64,000 nucleotides of DNA from an uncultured Dorea sp. (GTDB lineage: Bacteria; Bacillota; Clostridia; Lachnospirales; Lachnospiraceae): the NCBI GenBank assembly GCA_947652615.1, contig CANTDX010000010.1:1-64000 (forward strand), in the 5' to 3' direction. The notes beneath the pieces are model-generated. The model was given only the letters and a program-made list of their open reading frames with translations. It had not been told where the DNA came from and did not search any database. The translations under genes and the position numbers were made by a program. Positions 53,345 through 61,731 of the stretch are shown here, piece by piece; position 1 is the first letter of the stretch, and every line of letters starts with the position of its first letter.

Positions 53345-55939
53345 TTATTCTGCTACCCGAAGTTTCTCAACGATACTGCCCCTGTTAAATAAATGCAGCG
53401 CCGCAGACGGTATGAAAGCCGCCGCTGTCATCAGCACGATACAGGTAATAAGCGCCGGAATCAGTGTAAAATGAAAACTAAAGAGCCAAAGTATTCCCGT
53501 AAGTCTGCGTATCACCGCGAACCCCAGCAATACCGCTGCCGCCAGGCCGCCCACGCAGGCTCCGGCCGCGTAATAGATCCCCTCGAAAGTAAGCATCCTG
53601 GCAAGCTGCTTCTCCGTCATGCCGATACTCTGCATCGTGGCAAATTCATGCCGCCGCGTGATGATCGTCGTGATTATCGTATTGCTCAGGTTGAGCACAC
53701 CTATTATTCCAAAGATAATACCGATCAGGCCTCCTACGAATGTGACCATAGCGCGCATTCCTTCTGCATGCTGTCTCGCGCTCTCGGCCGATACATAATT
53801 GATGGAAGTATCCGCCGTACTCATATAATTCTCGATGAAATCCGTCATATCGGCCTGCCGTTCTTCTTCTACATCAAAGGAATATTTATACACGACAGGA
53901 TCGTCATAGATCTTCCTATAGATCTCATAGGGAAGATAGAGAGATACGGACTCGCCCCCAACTTCATGAGCCCCGTTCAGAGTAGTGCCAATCTCTTCGT
54001 CATCCCCGTTAAGCGCCGCTTTCGCCAGAACGGGAAGCTCCATGACCGCATTCCCGTCCTTATAAACCGTGATGATATCTCCAATCTCCGTGATATCAAA
54101 ATCCTCATCTATCCGTGTGGTATAACGATCCATCTGTACACCCGCCAAGACTCCTTCGCCTTCCAACATCTGCCCGTAGAGCTTCGCCGTATCCGTCTCC
54201 CCCTCCTGGATATCCATGCGGGATACACTGTCCTCGCTCATGCCATATACATTACAAAGCAGTCTTCCGTCATTTCCGACAGGGGCGTTGACCTTATCCG
54301 ACATTCCGTAGAGAATATTTTCTCCTTCTGATTTTTCCCAAGTCCAGGTCTCCTCGATCACGGCTCCAATGTCATAGGTGACGTCCATATCGTCCAATGT
54401 ATTTTTATAAACGACCGATCCGCCGTATACGCCCGGCTGTCCGGCTATATCCTCGACCGTCTGCTCGCTTAGCCCTTGATCACGCCGGGTAAATCCTTTC
54501 ATAAGATTCGTACTGTCTTTATTCACAACCGCAAAGTCGGTTCGGATGATATAATCCACCTGTTTCTCTATATCAAGGCTTGCCGCAGCAATCCCTACAC
54601 TGTTCAGCAGGACAACGCAGAGCATCAGTGACAGCATGATAAATGCTGTCCGCCTCTTATTACGCCCCAGATTCGACCACGCCATCCTCGTAAGACCGGC
54701 GTTGGCAGATCTACGCCCGGATCTTCTCTTCCCGGCGCTCTTCTCTACAAAACGATATGCTTCGATCGGCGGTGTATTGGCCGCAGCCCGTATGGGCTTC
54801 CTGGTTGAAATGAATACGGTAAGAGCAGTCAGAACAGCCGCTCCTAAGAATATGACCGGGGAAGGATCCACATTGACCGTCAGATTCTCATACTCATTCG
54901 ATATCGTATCCATCACAATCGGCAGCGCCGCCTTTCCTACGAAGAATCCGGTCAAAAGCCCAAGCGGTATCCCCATGCCGGACAGCCAGAGTGCCTGACG
55001 GTTGATCAGCATCTTCACCTGCTTCTTACTCATGCCGATGGTCCGGTACAGCCCATAGCGCCGAATCTCCTGCATCACGGCAATATCGAACACATTATAG
55101 ATCAGAAGATATCCGCACAGAATGAACAGCACGACGATCACAGCGCCCATCCATACTGTCTTGGGATCAACAGACGGATTCGTCATGGTATTCACGGAAG
55201 CGGCCACAAAATTATCGGCATCCCAATTCTCCGGATCGCCGCCCACGCTATACACCCATTCGTTCATCTTATCCTGAAGACCGCCGGGACCTGCCGCCGT
55301 AAAATCAGACCAGTAAGTTCCCGCCACCTCTCCATCCTCGCGAAATGTGTACTTGAAAATGTCCGGATGCGCATCCCGAAATGCAGTCCCCGCCCACATC
55401 ACACTGACCTGGTCGTTGCTTGCCTCATACCATCCGGATACCGCCATCTCGAATGTATACGCCTGCCCCCGCAGGGTAAATTCCACCGGCACTTTCGCAC
55501 CAACCTCAGGCTTTACTCCCAACTCTCGAAGCGCCAGATCGGATGCAACGACCTCATTTACCGCTTCGGGAGCCTTGCCGTGGCTTGGACTGCAGAAGGT
55601 CAATTCCGCCTGTATGTTATCCAATACCCCGAATTCAATGTTATGCCTGTCAATGTTCGCAAGATTGGCAACCGGCATCCGAAGCCCATAGCTTCTGACA
55701 AATTCTGCATCCTCAAGCTTCTGGAACTGCTCGGACGTCATGTATCGGAAATCCCCGTCTGATCTGCTCATCTTCGCGATCTGCTGGGTAAGTGTCAGGG
55801 AATCCATCGTCCCCTTTCCGATTGTTGTTACCGTGGTAAATAATATGGCCGTCAGCATAATAGCCAGTACCGCTGTCAGATTGCGCACCTTACTGGCAGC
55901 AAAGCTTCGCATAGCAAGTGTTCTAAGCGACATGTTCAT
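53345..55939 (-). CDS. FtsX-like ABC transporter permease (two FtsX domains)
   Basis: An 864-residue permease. One N-terminal helix, a large extracytoplasmic domain (residues 45-260), a first FtsX unit (helices near 265-295, 315-340, 355-375), another cytoplasmic linker (KSAGKRRSGRRSANAG) and helix, a second large outer domain, and a last FtsX unit (GGLIGIIFGIIGVLNLSNTI, ARMLTFEGIYYAAGACVGGL, FTLIPALITCIVLMTAAAF). This is the duplicated FtsX layout of antimicrobial-peptide and lipid-type exporters. It is separated from the upstream ATPase gene by a terminator at 56005-56024, so it may have its own promoter. Confidence 0.9.
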   Translation of the reverse strand: MNMSLRTLAMRSFAASKVRNLTAVLAIMLTAILFTTVTTIGKGTMDSLTLTQQIAKMSRSDGDFRYMTSEQFQKLEDAEFVRSYGLRMPVANLANIDRHNIEFGVLDNIQAELTFCSPSHGKAPEAVNEVVASDLALRELGVKPEVGAKVPVEFTLRGQAYTFEMAVSGWYEASNDQVSVMWAGTAFRDAHPDIFKYTFREDGEVAGTYWSDFTAAGPGGLQDKMNEWVYSVGGDPENWDADNFVAASVNTMTNPSVDPKTVWMGAVIVVLFILCGYLLIYNVFDIAVMQEIRRYGLYRTIGMSKKQVKMLINRQALWLSGMGIPLGLLTGFFVGKAALPIVMDTISNEYENLTVNVDPSPVIFLGAAVLTALTVFISTRKPIRAAANTPPIEAYRFVEKSAGKRRSGRRSANAGLTRMAWSNLGRNKRRTAFIMLSLMLCVVLLNSVGIAAASLDIEKQVDYIIRTDFAVVNKDSTNLMKGFTRRDQGLSEQTVEDIAGQPGVYGGSVVYKNTLDDMDVTYDIGAVIEETWTWEKSEGENILYGMSDKVNAPVGNDGRLLCNVYGMSEDSVSRMDIQEGETDTAKLYGQMLEGEGVLAGVQMDRYTTRIDEDFDITEIGDIITVYKDGNAVMELPVLAKAALNGDDEEIGTTLNGAHEVGGESVSLYLPYEIYRKIYDDPVVYKYSFDVEEERQADMTDFIENYMSTADTSINYVSAESARQHAEGMRAMVTFVGGLIGIIFGIIGVLNLSNTIITTIITRRHEFATMQSIGMTEKQLARMLTFEGIYYAAGACVGGLAAAVLLGFAVIRRLTGILWLFSFHFTLIPALITCIVLMTAAAFIPSAALHLFNRGSIVEKLRVAE

Positions 55940-56004
55940 GATCGTTCCCTCCCTTGTTGTTGATAACAGGATACCACTTCAAAGTTACGATCAAGGTACA
56001 AAAA

Positions 56005-56024
56005 AAGGTACATTTTTGTACCTT
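56005..56024 (-). terminator. Terminator/attenuator between the degenerate ATPase and the FtsX permease
   Basis: AAGGTACA (56005-56012) pairs with TGTACCTT (56017-56024); on the minus strand it is followed by seven T residues. A third GGTACA copy (55994-55999) lies just beyond. It would separate the two-component/ATPase transcript from the permease/ATPase transcript. Confidence 0.72.
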
Positions 56025-56034
56025 AGGAACTGAT

Positions 56035-56700
56035 TCATTCGATTATACGCCCGTCCTGCATCCTGACCACCCGGTCTGCAAGCTGAGCCAGTTCCAGATT
56101 GTGTGTGATCATGACCAATGTCTGGTGATAAGCCTCCGCCGTCATCTTTAGAAGCCCGGCCACATTCTGGCTGGTCTTCGCGTCAAAGCTCCCGGTCGGC
56201 TCGTCCGCCAACAGAATCGCCGGTTTCGTGAGCAGCGCCCTTGCGATCGCTGTACACTGCTGCCCGCCGCCGGATAGCATATAGGGAAGCTTGTCCAATT
56301 TATCATCCAGCCCCAGGATCCTCGTTATCTCCTCGAAGAACACCTTATCCGGCTTAGAATCGTCCAGCACAAGAGGAAATAAGATATTCTCCCGTATCGT
56401 CAATTCTGGGACCAGATTGTAATCCTGGAATACAAAACCTACCTTCCGCCGCCTGAAAACCGTCAATTGTTCCTCGGACAGATCTGCCAGATTGATTCCA
56501 TCTACGATGACCTCTCCTTCCGTCGGCTCGTATAAACCGCCGATCGAATTCAGCAGCGTAGTCTTTCCGGAACCGGACGCGCCGATCACCGCGGTAAATT
56601 TACCCTTCTCAATGGAAAGGTTGATTCCGTCAAGAGCTTTCACCTGACTCGCACCTTCGCCGAAATATTTCTTTAAATTATGTATCGTTACGATATTCAA
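56035..56700 (-). CDS. ABC transporter ATP-binding protein with degenerate signature motif
   Basis: A 221-residue MacB/BceA-type ATPase. Walker A GASGSGKTTLLNSIGG and Walker B AILLADEPTGSFDA are intact, but the signature reads LSGGGQQCTAIARALL instead of LSGGQ-QQRVAIARAL: the signature Gln is Gly, and the Arg and Val that follow are Cys and Thr. That may weaken ATP hydrolysis across the dimer. The start is a TTG at 56700 preceded by GGGGGAG; a TTG at 56754 overlapping the kinase stop lacks an SD. Its canonical partner is at 52641-53315. Confidence 0.88.
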   Translation of the reverse strand: MNIVTIHNLKKYFGEGASQVKALDGINLSIEKGKFTAVIGASGSGKTTLLNSIGGLYEPTEGEVIVDGINLADLSEEQLTVFRRRKVGFVFQDYNLVPELTIRENILFPLVLDDSKPDKVFFEEITRILGLDDKLDKLPYMLSGGGQQCTAIARALLTKPAILLADEPTGSFDAKTSQNVAGLLKMTAEAYHQTLVMITHNLELAQLADRVVRMQDGRIIE

Positions 56701-56750
56701 ATTTTCTCCCCCACTTCCCACAACCGCAAATCTATTCAACACACCACGAT

Positions 56751-57806
56751 TCAACTCAGCAAGAATACAGAAAATGTAGTTCCTTCTCCGATCTCTGATT
56801 TCACGCTGATGTATCCCTTTTGCCGGGTAATAATGCCGCGGGCCAGATATAATCCAAGCCCCACTCCCTCCTCAGAAGCCGTTTCCTGCGCCCGGTAGAA
56901 CCGCTGAAACACATCATTATAATGTTCGGCGGCAATCCCCATCCCGGTATCAGATATATCGATTCGGGTATAGAACTGCCACGGCCGGACTCTCACACGG
57001 ATATTCCCGCCCTCAGGCGTATATTTTACGGCATTATCCAGTATATTACCCAATGCCTCGGCCGTCCATTTTGGATCATGCTTGACCGACATCTGGCTGT
57101 CACACTCTACATCGATCTGGATGCCTTTGTGCGCAGCCTTTGCCCAGATGCCGTTCACTGCCTGTGCGATCGTCTGATACAGGCTGCCATTTTCCATGTG
57201 GAGAGTGAAGGTTCCCGTCTCTAAACGGGACATCTTGATCAGCGATTGCATCAGGAAGTCCAGTTTGTTGATCTGCCCAGACATCGTAGTGAGAAATTCC
57301 GCTCTTTTCTCATCAGTCAGCTCATGCTGCTGCAGGATATTGGTAAACATCTGAATATTCGCGACAGGCGTCTTCACCTGGTGGGAGATATCGCTGACCA
57401 ATTCCTGGATGATCTGCTTATCTTCCTCGCTCTGCCTCTGCCCCTCCCGCATACGTTCATAGTATTGCAGCAGCTTCTCCTGTACTTTGGAAGCTTGTGA
57501 ATCCTCATAGGACGTGTAGTTCTCCGGTTCACGTCCGTCCATCCATGCATCCACGGCGCCGCAGATATCATTGGCGAAATCCGCCTGCTGCCGTCTCTGA
57601 CGCAGATCCCACAGCTCGATCAACAGGAACATCGCACTGCCTGACACCAGGAGGCTGAGCCGGATATTTGCAGGCGGCAGGTAATTCCACAGCATTCCTG
57701 TAAGAAAGATCAATATCGCTATTGCCGATAATATAAATTTTATTGATATATATTTTCGTGGTATATGCCTTCCCTCTAGCATCCTTACATCTTCGCTCCT
57801 GTCCAT
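56751..57806 (-). CDS. Bce-like sensor histidine kinase
   Basis: A 351-residue kinase with two closely spaced N-terminal helices (about residues 22-42 and 50-66) and almost no external loop, the layout of intramembrane-sensing kinases that depend on a partner ABC transporter. HisKA: ELVSDISHQVKTPVANIQ with the phospho-His; ATPase: LGNILDNAVKYTPEG and SEEGVGLGLYLARGI. The start overlaps the response-regulator gene by 22 nt. Confidence 0.9.
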   Translation of the reverse strand: MDRSEDVRMLEGRHIPRKYISIKFILSAIAILIFLTGMLWNYLPPANIRLSLLVSGSAMFLLIELWDLRQRRQQADFANDICGAVDAWMDGREPENYTSYEDSQASKVQEKLLQYYERMREGQRQSEEDKQIIQELVSDISHQVKTPVANIQMFTNILQQHELTDEKRAEFLTTMSGQINKLDFLMQSLIKMSRLETGTFTLHMENGSLYQTIAQAVNGIWAKAAHKGIQIDVECDSQMSVKHDPKWTAEALGNILDNAVKYTPEGGNIRVRVRPWQFYTRIDISDTGMGIAAEHYNDVFQRFYRAQETASEEGVGLGLYLARGIITRQKGYISVKSEIGEGTTFSVFLLS

Positions 57807-58474
57807 ACATAACCCATTCCCCTGACCGTCCGGATGTAGGAATGACCTGTATCTTCAATCTTTGCACGCAGCCGGTTCATCGTTACCGTCAGGGTATGGT
57901 CATCAATAAAGTTTTCATCACAATCCCACAGTTTTTCCAACAAGGTCTGCCGCGTCACGATATTTCCGGCATTGGCCGTCAGAAGCCGCAGCAGCTTGTA
58001 CTCGTTGGGCGTGATGGGAAGCTTCCCATCATCCCGGATGGCAGTCAAAGCGCCAAAGTCCAACCGAAGATACCCGTCGTCATAGCAATCGGACTCTGCT
58101 TTTGAGTTCGAATCACCCCGCCGCAATGCGACCTCCATTCGCCGCTTAAGAATCTGGATGTTAAATGGTTTGGTAACATAATCATCCGCGCCCAGATCAA
58201 AGCCCTCCAATTCGTCCTGCTCCAGATCATTCGCAGTCAGGAAAATGACCGGAAGATCAGGAATATCCCTTTTTATTTCCCGGCAAAGATGGAATCCATT
58301 CCCGTCCGGCAGGTTCACATCCAGGATCGCCAGATCAAAATGTTCTGTTTTCAATAATTGTTCTGCCTTCTTACAGCTATAGGAGGCCACCGTAAGATAG
58401 CCGCTTGCATCTAATTCAAAACAAAGCCCTGCACTGAGAGCCAGATCATCCTCTACAACTAAAACCTTCTGCAC
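57785..58474 (-). CDS. OmpR-type response regulator of the Bce-like module
   Basis: A 229-residue regulator. Receiver with VVEDDLALSAGL, phospho-acceptor in FDLAILDVNLPDGNG, ADDYVTKPFNIQIL; C-terminal winged helix with ITPNEYKLLRLLTANAG and DDHTLTVTMNRLRAKIED. The start is GTG at 58474 with GAGGTGAT upstream. It heads the operon RR, kinase, ATPase, and should control the permease genes downstream. Confidence 0.92.
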   Translation of the reverse strand: MQKVLVVEDDLALSAGLCFELDASGYLTVASYSCKKAEQLLKTEHFDLAILDVNLPDGNGFHLCREIKRDIPDLPVIFLTANDLEQDELEGFDLGADDYVTKPFNIQILKRRMEVALRRGDSNSKAESDCYDDGYLRLDFGALTAIRDDGKLPITPNEYKLLRLLTANAGNIVTRQTLLEKLWDCDENFIDDHTLTVTMNRLRAKIEDTGHSYIRTVRGMGYVWTGAKM

Positions 58475-58502
58475 AATATCACCTCAAAGCTTCATTTAAA
58501 AA

Positions 58503-58528
58503 GCATCAGTCAGATAAATGACTGATGC
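58503..58528 (-). terminator. Terminator of the JAB/smORF cassette
   Basis: A 10-bp perfect stem (58503-58512 with 58519-58528) with a 6-nt loop is followed on the minus strand by TTTTTAAA. It ends the small cassette just before the response regulator gene. Confidence 0.85.
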
Positions 58529-58547
58529 CATTATAGTTCTAAAAAGT

Positions 58548-58718
58548 TCAAAAATTAAAGACAGTATTATTTTTACCTTTTCGCGAAACTTTTTGTGTTC
58601 TTTTTACTGCTTTAATCTCATCCAAGACCTTTAACTTTTCCTCTTCAAGCTCAGAAGCAGACATTTCTTTATATCTTTCAGGAATTGTCAAAATATCATT
58701 CTCGCATACTGCCATCAT
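58548..58718 (-). CDS. 56-residue small protein overlapping the JAB-domain gene
   Basis: A small frame starting MMAVCENDILTIPERYKEMS and ending KGKNNTVFNF. An excellent AAGGAGG lies 6 nt before the ATG, and a terminator follows 20 nt after the stop, so it is probably translated. It overlaps the last 23 nt of the JAB-domain gene. Composition is helical and charged (SELEEEKLKVLDEIKAVKR, basic tail), without a known domain. As the second gene of a two-gene cassette it may be a partner of the JAB protein, which is a guess from arrangement. Confidence 0.65.
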   Translation of the reverse strand: MMAVCENDILTIPERYKEMSASELEEEKLKVLDEIKAVKRTQKVSRKGKNNTVFNF

Positions 58719-59151
58719 CTGTTACCTCCTTAAATTTGATATCAAAATTCTTCTGAATTTCATATAAAGCCATTATCTGTGCTTCATTTTCATTATAACC
58801 ACTTTTCAGATAACCTTCAACCACCAATTTGTAATAGTTCTCATTGACTCTTTCATTCGTGGCATATATGTATACTCGTCCATCATGACACACCACGATA
58901 CCTACTATATATCCGTGATCAAAATTAGAATTTAAATCATCAATACTTGGCGGAAAACTATCTGGATGTGTGTGTATCGTAAGCAGATTATTATACTTTT
59001 TAATTGTCCTCTCAGTCGCCGCAGAATATACTATTCTTTTCTCAACTGATGCATTTGTCTCCTTCGCAACTATGTTTAATGTATCCAAATCTATCCAATA
59101 CATATCTTCATACTTTGTACCCGAACGATGTTCAAGCATATCTTTTGCCAA
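58696..59151 (-). CDS. JAB/JAMM-domain protein resembling the C-terminal module of phage MuF-type proteins, probably 5'-truncated
   Basis: The 151-residue frame contains a JAMM-like metal motif THTHPDSFPPSIDDL (HxHP...S..D) and VVCHDGRVYIYATNERVNENY. The upstream LEHRSGTKYEDMYWIDLDT pattern matches what I recall from the C-terminal part of phage head-morphogenesis (MuF/SPP1 gp7-like) and polymorphic proteins. Coding-like sequence in the same frame (KRKFDFISNNRELSRVLYR) continues upstream to 59220, where it meets a TGA (59221-59223), with no ATG, GTG or TTG in that stretch; the first start is a TTG at 59151. This suggests loss of the N-terminal part. Native function is uncertain. Confidence 0.6.
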   Translation of the reverse strand: MAKDMLEHRSGTKYEDMYWIDLDTLNIVAKETNASVEKRIVYSAATERTIKKYNNLLTIHTHPDSFPPSIDDLNSNFDHGYIVGIVVCHDGRVYIYATNERVNENYYKLVVEGYLKSGYNENEAQIMALYEIQKNFDIKFKEVTDDGSMRE

Positions 59152-59247
59152 TCTATATAAAACTCTGCTTAATTCTCGGTTATTTGATATAAAGTCAAAT
59201 TTTCTTTTATATCCTCCACCTCAAACACCTCTATTTGTTATATGAAT

Positions 59248-59297
59248 AAAAATAAGAACATGGAATGAACCTTACACCATCCCATGCCCTTATTTTT
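59248..59297 (-). terminator. Terminator of the POR/NSS operon
   Basis: AAAAATAAG (59248-59256) pairs with CTTATTTTT (59289-59297), and CATGG (59259-59263) with CCATG (59282-59286). On the minus strand the stem ends in TTTTTATTC. It follows the NSS stop at 59308. Confidence 0.7.
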
Positions 59298-59307
59298 CTT
59301 AAGTATT

Positions 59308-60777
59308 CTACTTCTCCTCACTCTTCCCGGCTCCCGCCGCACAGAACAGCACGAACCCCAGGAACAACACCGCCGCTGCCATCCATCCGGCAAGCACCGC
59401 CGTTCCTCGTCCTACAAACATATCATAATACCCTTTCAGATAGATAACGATAATGATCAGCGGAAGCACATAAGATACATATCCCTTAAGCCCGCGTGGG
59501 AAATGAATACCGTCCCCTGCATTAGCTTCCTTGAGGAAATTCTCAAAGCCCCATCCGTTCTTCCTGGTACAGAACAGCACATATCCCAGGCTTCCAAGCG
59601 GAAGCAGGTTGTTGGATACGATAAAATCCTCAAGATCCATGATATTCGTTCCTGCACCCAACGGCTCAAATCCGGCCAGAACATTAAATCCAAGCACGCA
59701 CGGCATACTTAAGACAACAAGCATCACCACATTCACCAGCACGCTCTTGCGTCTGGACCATCCAAGCAGATCGATCGCAAACGAGATAATATTCTCAAAT
59801 ACCGCCACGATGGTCGTAAATGCGGCAAAGGTCAGAAACAGGAAGAACAACGCAGCCCATACCCGTCCGCCCGGCATCTGTGCAAATATATTGGGGATCG
59901 TAATGAAGATCAGGCTTGGGCCTGCTCCCGGCTCTATCCCAAATGCAAAACAGGAAGGTATGATAATGAAGCCTGCCATCAGCGCAACGAAGGTATCCAG
60001 CGCCGTAATGCTGATCGCCTCACCCGCAAGGCTTCTTTCACGACCGATATAGCTTCCGAAGATCAGCATCGCTCCGATTCCGATAGACAGAGTGAAGAAC
60101 GCCTGGCTCATTGCTCCAAAGATCACGTTCCCGATCCCGATCTCTTTCATCCTGGCAAAATCCGGAACCAGATAGAAGCTGATACCTTCCCCGGCTCCCT
60201 TAAGAAATACAGAGTGGACCGCCAATACCACCATAATGATCAGAAGCGCAGACATCATGAACTTGGATACGCGCTCAATTCCCTTCTGAATTCCAAAGTA
60301 GCAGACGGCAAATCCTACGATACAGATCAATACCGTCCAGAACGTCATAACCGGCACATTTCCCAGCATATCCGTGAATCCTGCCGCCACCGTATCCGAC
60401 GCTGCACCTGCAAATTCGCCCTTGATACTGCGGTAACAGTAATACATCATCCAGCCGCCCACCGTAGTATAGAACATCATCAGCAAGTAACATCCGATCA
60501 CACCGATCCATTTCGTCACATGCCACCGGGTACCGGCAGGCTCCAGCTTCTCGAAACTTGCCGCCACGCTTCGCCGGCTTCCTCTTCCCACCGCGAATTC
60601 GCAGATCATGACCGGTATCCCCATGATCAGAAGGAATACCAGATAGATGAGGATAAATGCCGCTCCTCCAAACTCCCCGCACATATACGGGAACTTCCAT
60701 ACATTCCCGATTCCTATCGCGCATCCGGCAGACACCAAGATGAATCCCAGACGCGACCCGAACTTTTCTCTCTTCAC
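59308..60777 (-). CDS. NSS family sodium:amino acid symporter, POR-linked
   Basis: A 489-residue NSS homologue with about twelve helices and the helix-1 signature GCAIGIGNVWKFPYMCGEFG. The start is GTG at 60777, overlapped by a GGATAGGATAGGGTG site, only 6 nt after the POR beta stop, so it is the fifth gene of that operon. An amino acid importer joined to 2-oxoacid:ferredoxin oxidoreductase suggests use of an amino acid that yields pyruvate or another 2-oxoacid (serine, alanine), but no deaminase or transaminase is present here. It is only distantly similar to 21284-22645. Confidence 0.92.
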   Translation of the reverse strand: MKREKFGSRLGFILVSAGCAIGIGNVWKFPYMCGEFGGAAFILIYLVFLLIMGIPVMICEFAVGRGSRRSVAASFEKLEPAGTRWHVTKWIGVIGCYLLMMFYTTVGGWMMYYCYRSIKGEFAGAASDTVAAGFTDMLGNVPVMTFWTVLICIVGFAVCYFGIQKGIERVSKFMMSALLIIMVVLAVHSVFLKGAGEGISFYLVPDFARMKEIGIGNVIFGAMSQAFFTLSIGIGAMLIFGSYIGRERSLAGEAISITALDTFVALMAGFIIIPSCFAFGIEPGAGPSLIFITIPNIFAQMPGGRVWAALFFLFLTFAAFTTIVAVFENIISFAIDLLGWSRRKSVLVNVVMLVVLSMPCVLGFNVLAGFEPLGAGTNIMDLEDFIVSNNLLPLGSLGYVLFCTRKNGWGFENFLKEANAGDGIHFPRGLKGYVSYVLPLIIIVIYLKGYYDMFVGRGTAVLAGWMAAAVLFLGFVLFCAAGAGKSEEK

Positions 60778-60783
60778 CCTATC

Positions 60784-61719
60784 CTATCCTCTGGAACATC
60801 TGAATTGTAATTCTTCCCATCTGCGGTCTACTTCCTTCTGGAATTCTTCGATCAGATATTCGTTCCCTTTCTTGAATAAATGCTTGAATCTTCCCTGCGG
60901 CTTCAGGAAATCTTCGATCGGCAGCTTCTTCTTCGGCTCATAGTTCAGGATCCACTTGCCTTCCACTACTTCGAACAACGGCCAATAGCAAGTCTCCACG
61001 CCCAGTTTGCAGATCTCCATGATATCCGGCGTATGGTATCTCCATCCTCTTGGGCATGGCGCCATGATATTTAAGAAAGCCGCACCCGGCGTATAGATCG
61101 CCTTCTCGGACTTCACATGGAGATCCTTGAAGTTCCCGATGAATGTAGTCTGCGCCACATAAGGCACGTCGTGCGCCGCTATGATCGCCGCCAGGTCCTT
61201 CCTGTTCTGCGGCTTCCCATTGCTTGCACTCCCCACCGGAGTCGTCGTCGTGTCCGCATACATGGGAGTCGCGGAGGATCGCTGGATACCCGTGTTCATA
61301 TATGCGCCGTTGTCATAGCAGACATATACCATATCCGCATTCCGCTCCATCGCGCCGGATAACGACTGGAAACCGATATCATAGGTTCCGCCGTCGCCGC
61401 CGAAGGTGATGAACTTGTACGTCTCGTCTAATTTCCCTTTTCTTTTCAGCGCCTTGTACGCACCTTCCACGCCGCTTAAGGTTGCTCCGGCATTCTCAAA
61501 TGCATTGTGGATGTAGCTGTCCTCCCATGCCGTGTATGGATAGGTAAATGTAGACACCTCCAGACACCCTGTTGCATTGCCGATCACTGCCTTATCTCCT
61601 TCATGAAGCCCGCGCAGTACATTTCTTACCGCGATGGTCCCGCCGCAGCCCGCACACATCCTGTGCCCCGGCGCCAGACGTTCCGGTTTGCTCATTGTCT
61701 CTTTGAAATTATAACTCAT
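60784..61719 (-). CDS. porB: Pyruvate:ferredoxin oxidoreductase (or related 2-oxoacid:Fd) beta subunit
   Basis: A 311-residue TPP-binding subunit. Motifs: GHRMCAGCGGTIAVRNVLRG (Cys ligands), GNATGCLEVSTFTYPYTAWE, and the TPP/Mg motif FGGDGGTYDIGFQSLSGAMERN with NGAYMNTGIQRS. The four-gene layout (gamma, delta, alpha, beta) is that of the heterotetrameric POR found in strict anaerobes. A substrate other than pyruvate, such as a branched 2-oxoacid, is possible. GGGGGG precedes the ATG. Confidence 0.92.
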   Translation of the reverse strand: MSYNFKETMSKPERLAPGHRMCAGCGGTIAVRNVLRGLHEGDKAVIGNATGCLEVSTFTYPYTAWEDSYIHNAFENAGATLSGVEGAYKALKRKGKLDETYKFITFGGDGGTYDIGFQSLSGAMERNADMVYVCYDNGAYMNTGIQRSSATPMYADTTTTPVGSASNGKPQNRKDLAAIIAAHDVPYVAQTTFIGNFKDLHVKSEKAIYTPGAAFLNIMAPCPRGWRYHTPDIMEICKLGVETCYWPLFEVVEGKWILNYEPKKKLPIEDFLKPQGRFKHLFKKGNEYLIEEFQKEVDRRWEELQFRCSRG

Positions 61720-61731
61720 CTTTGGTCCCCC

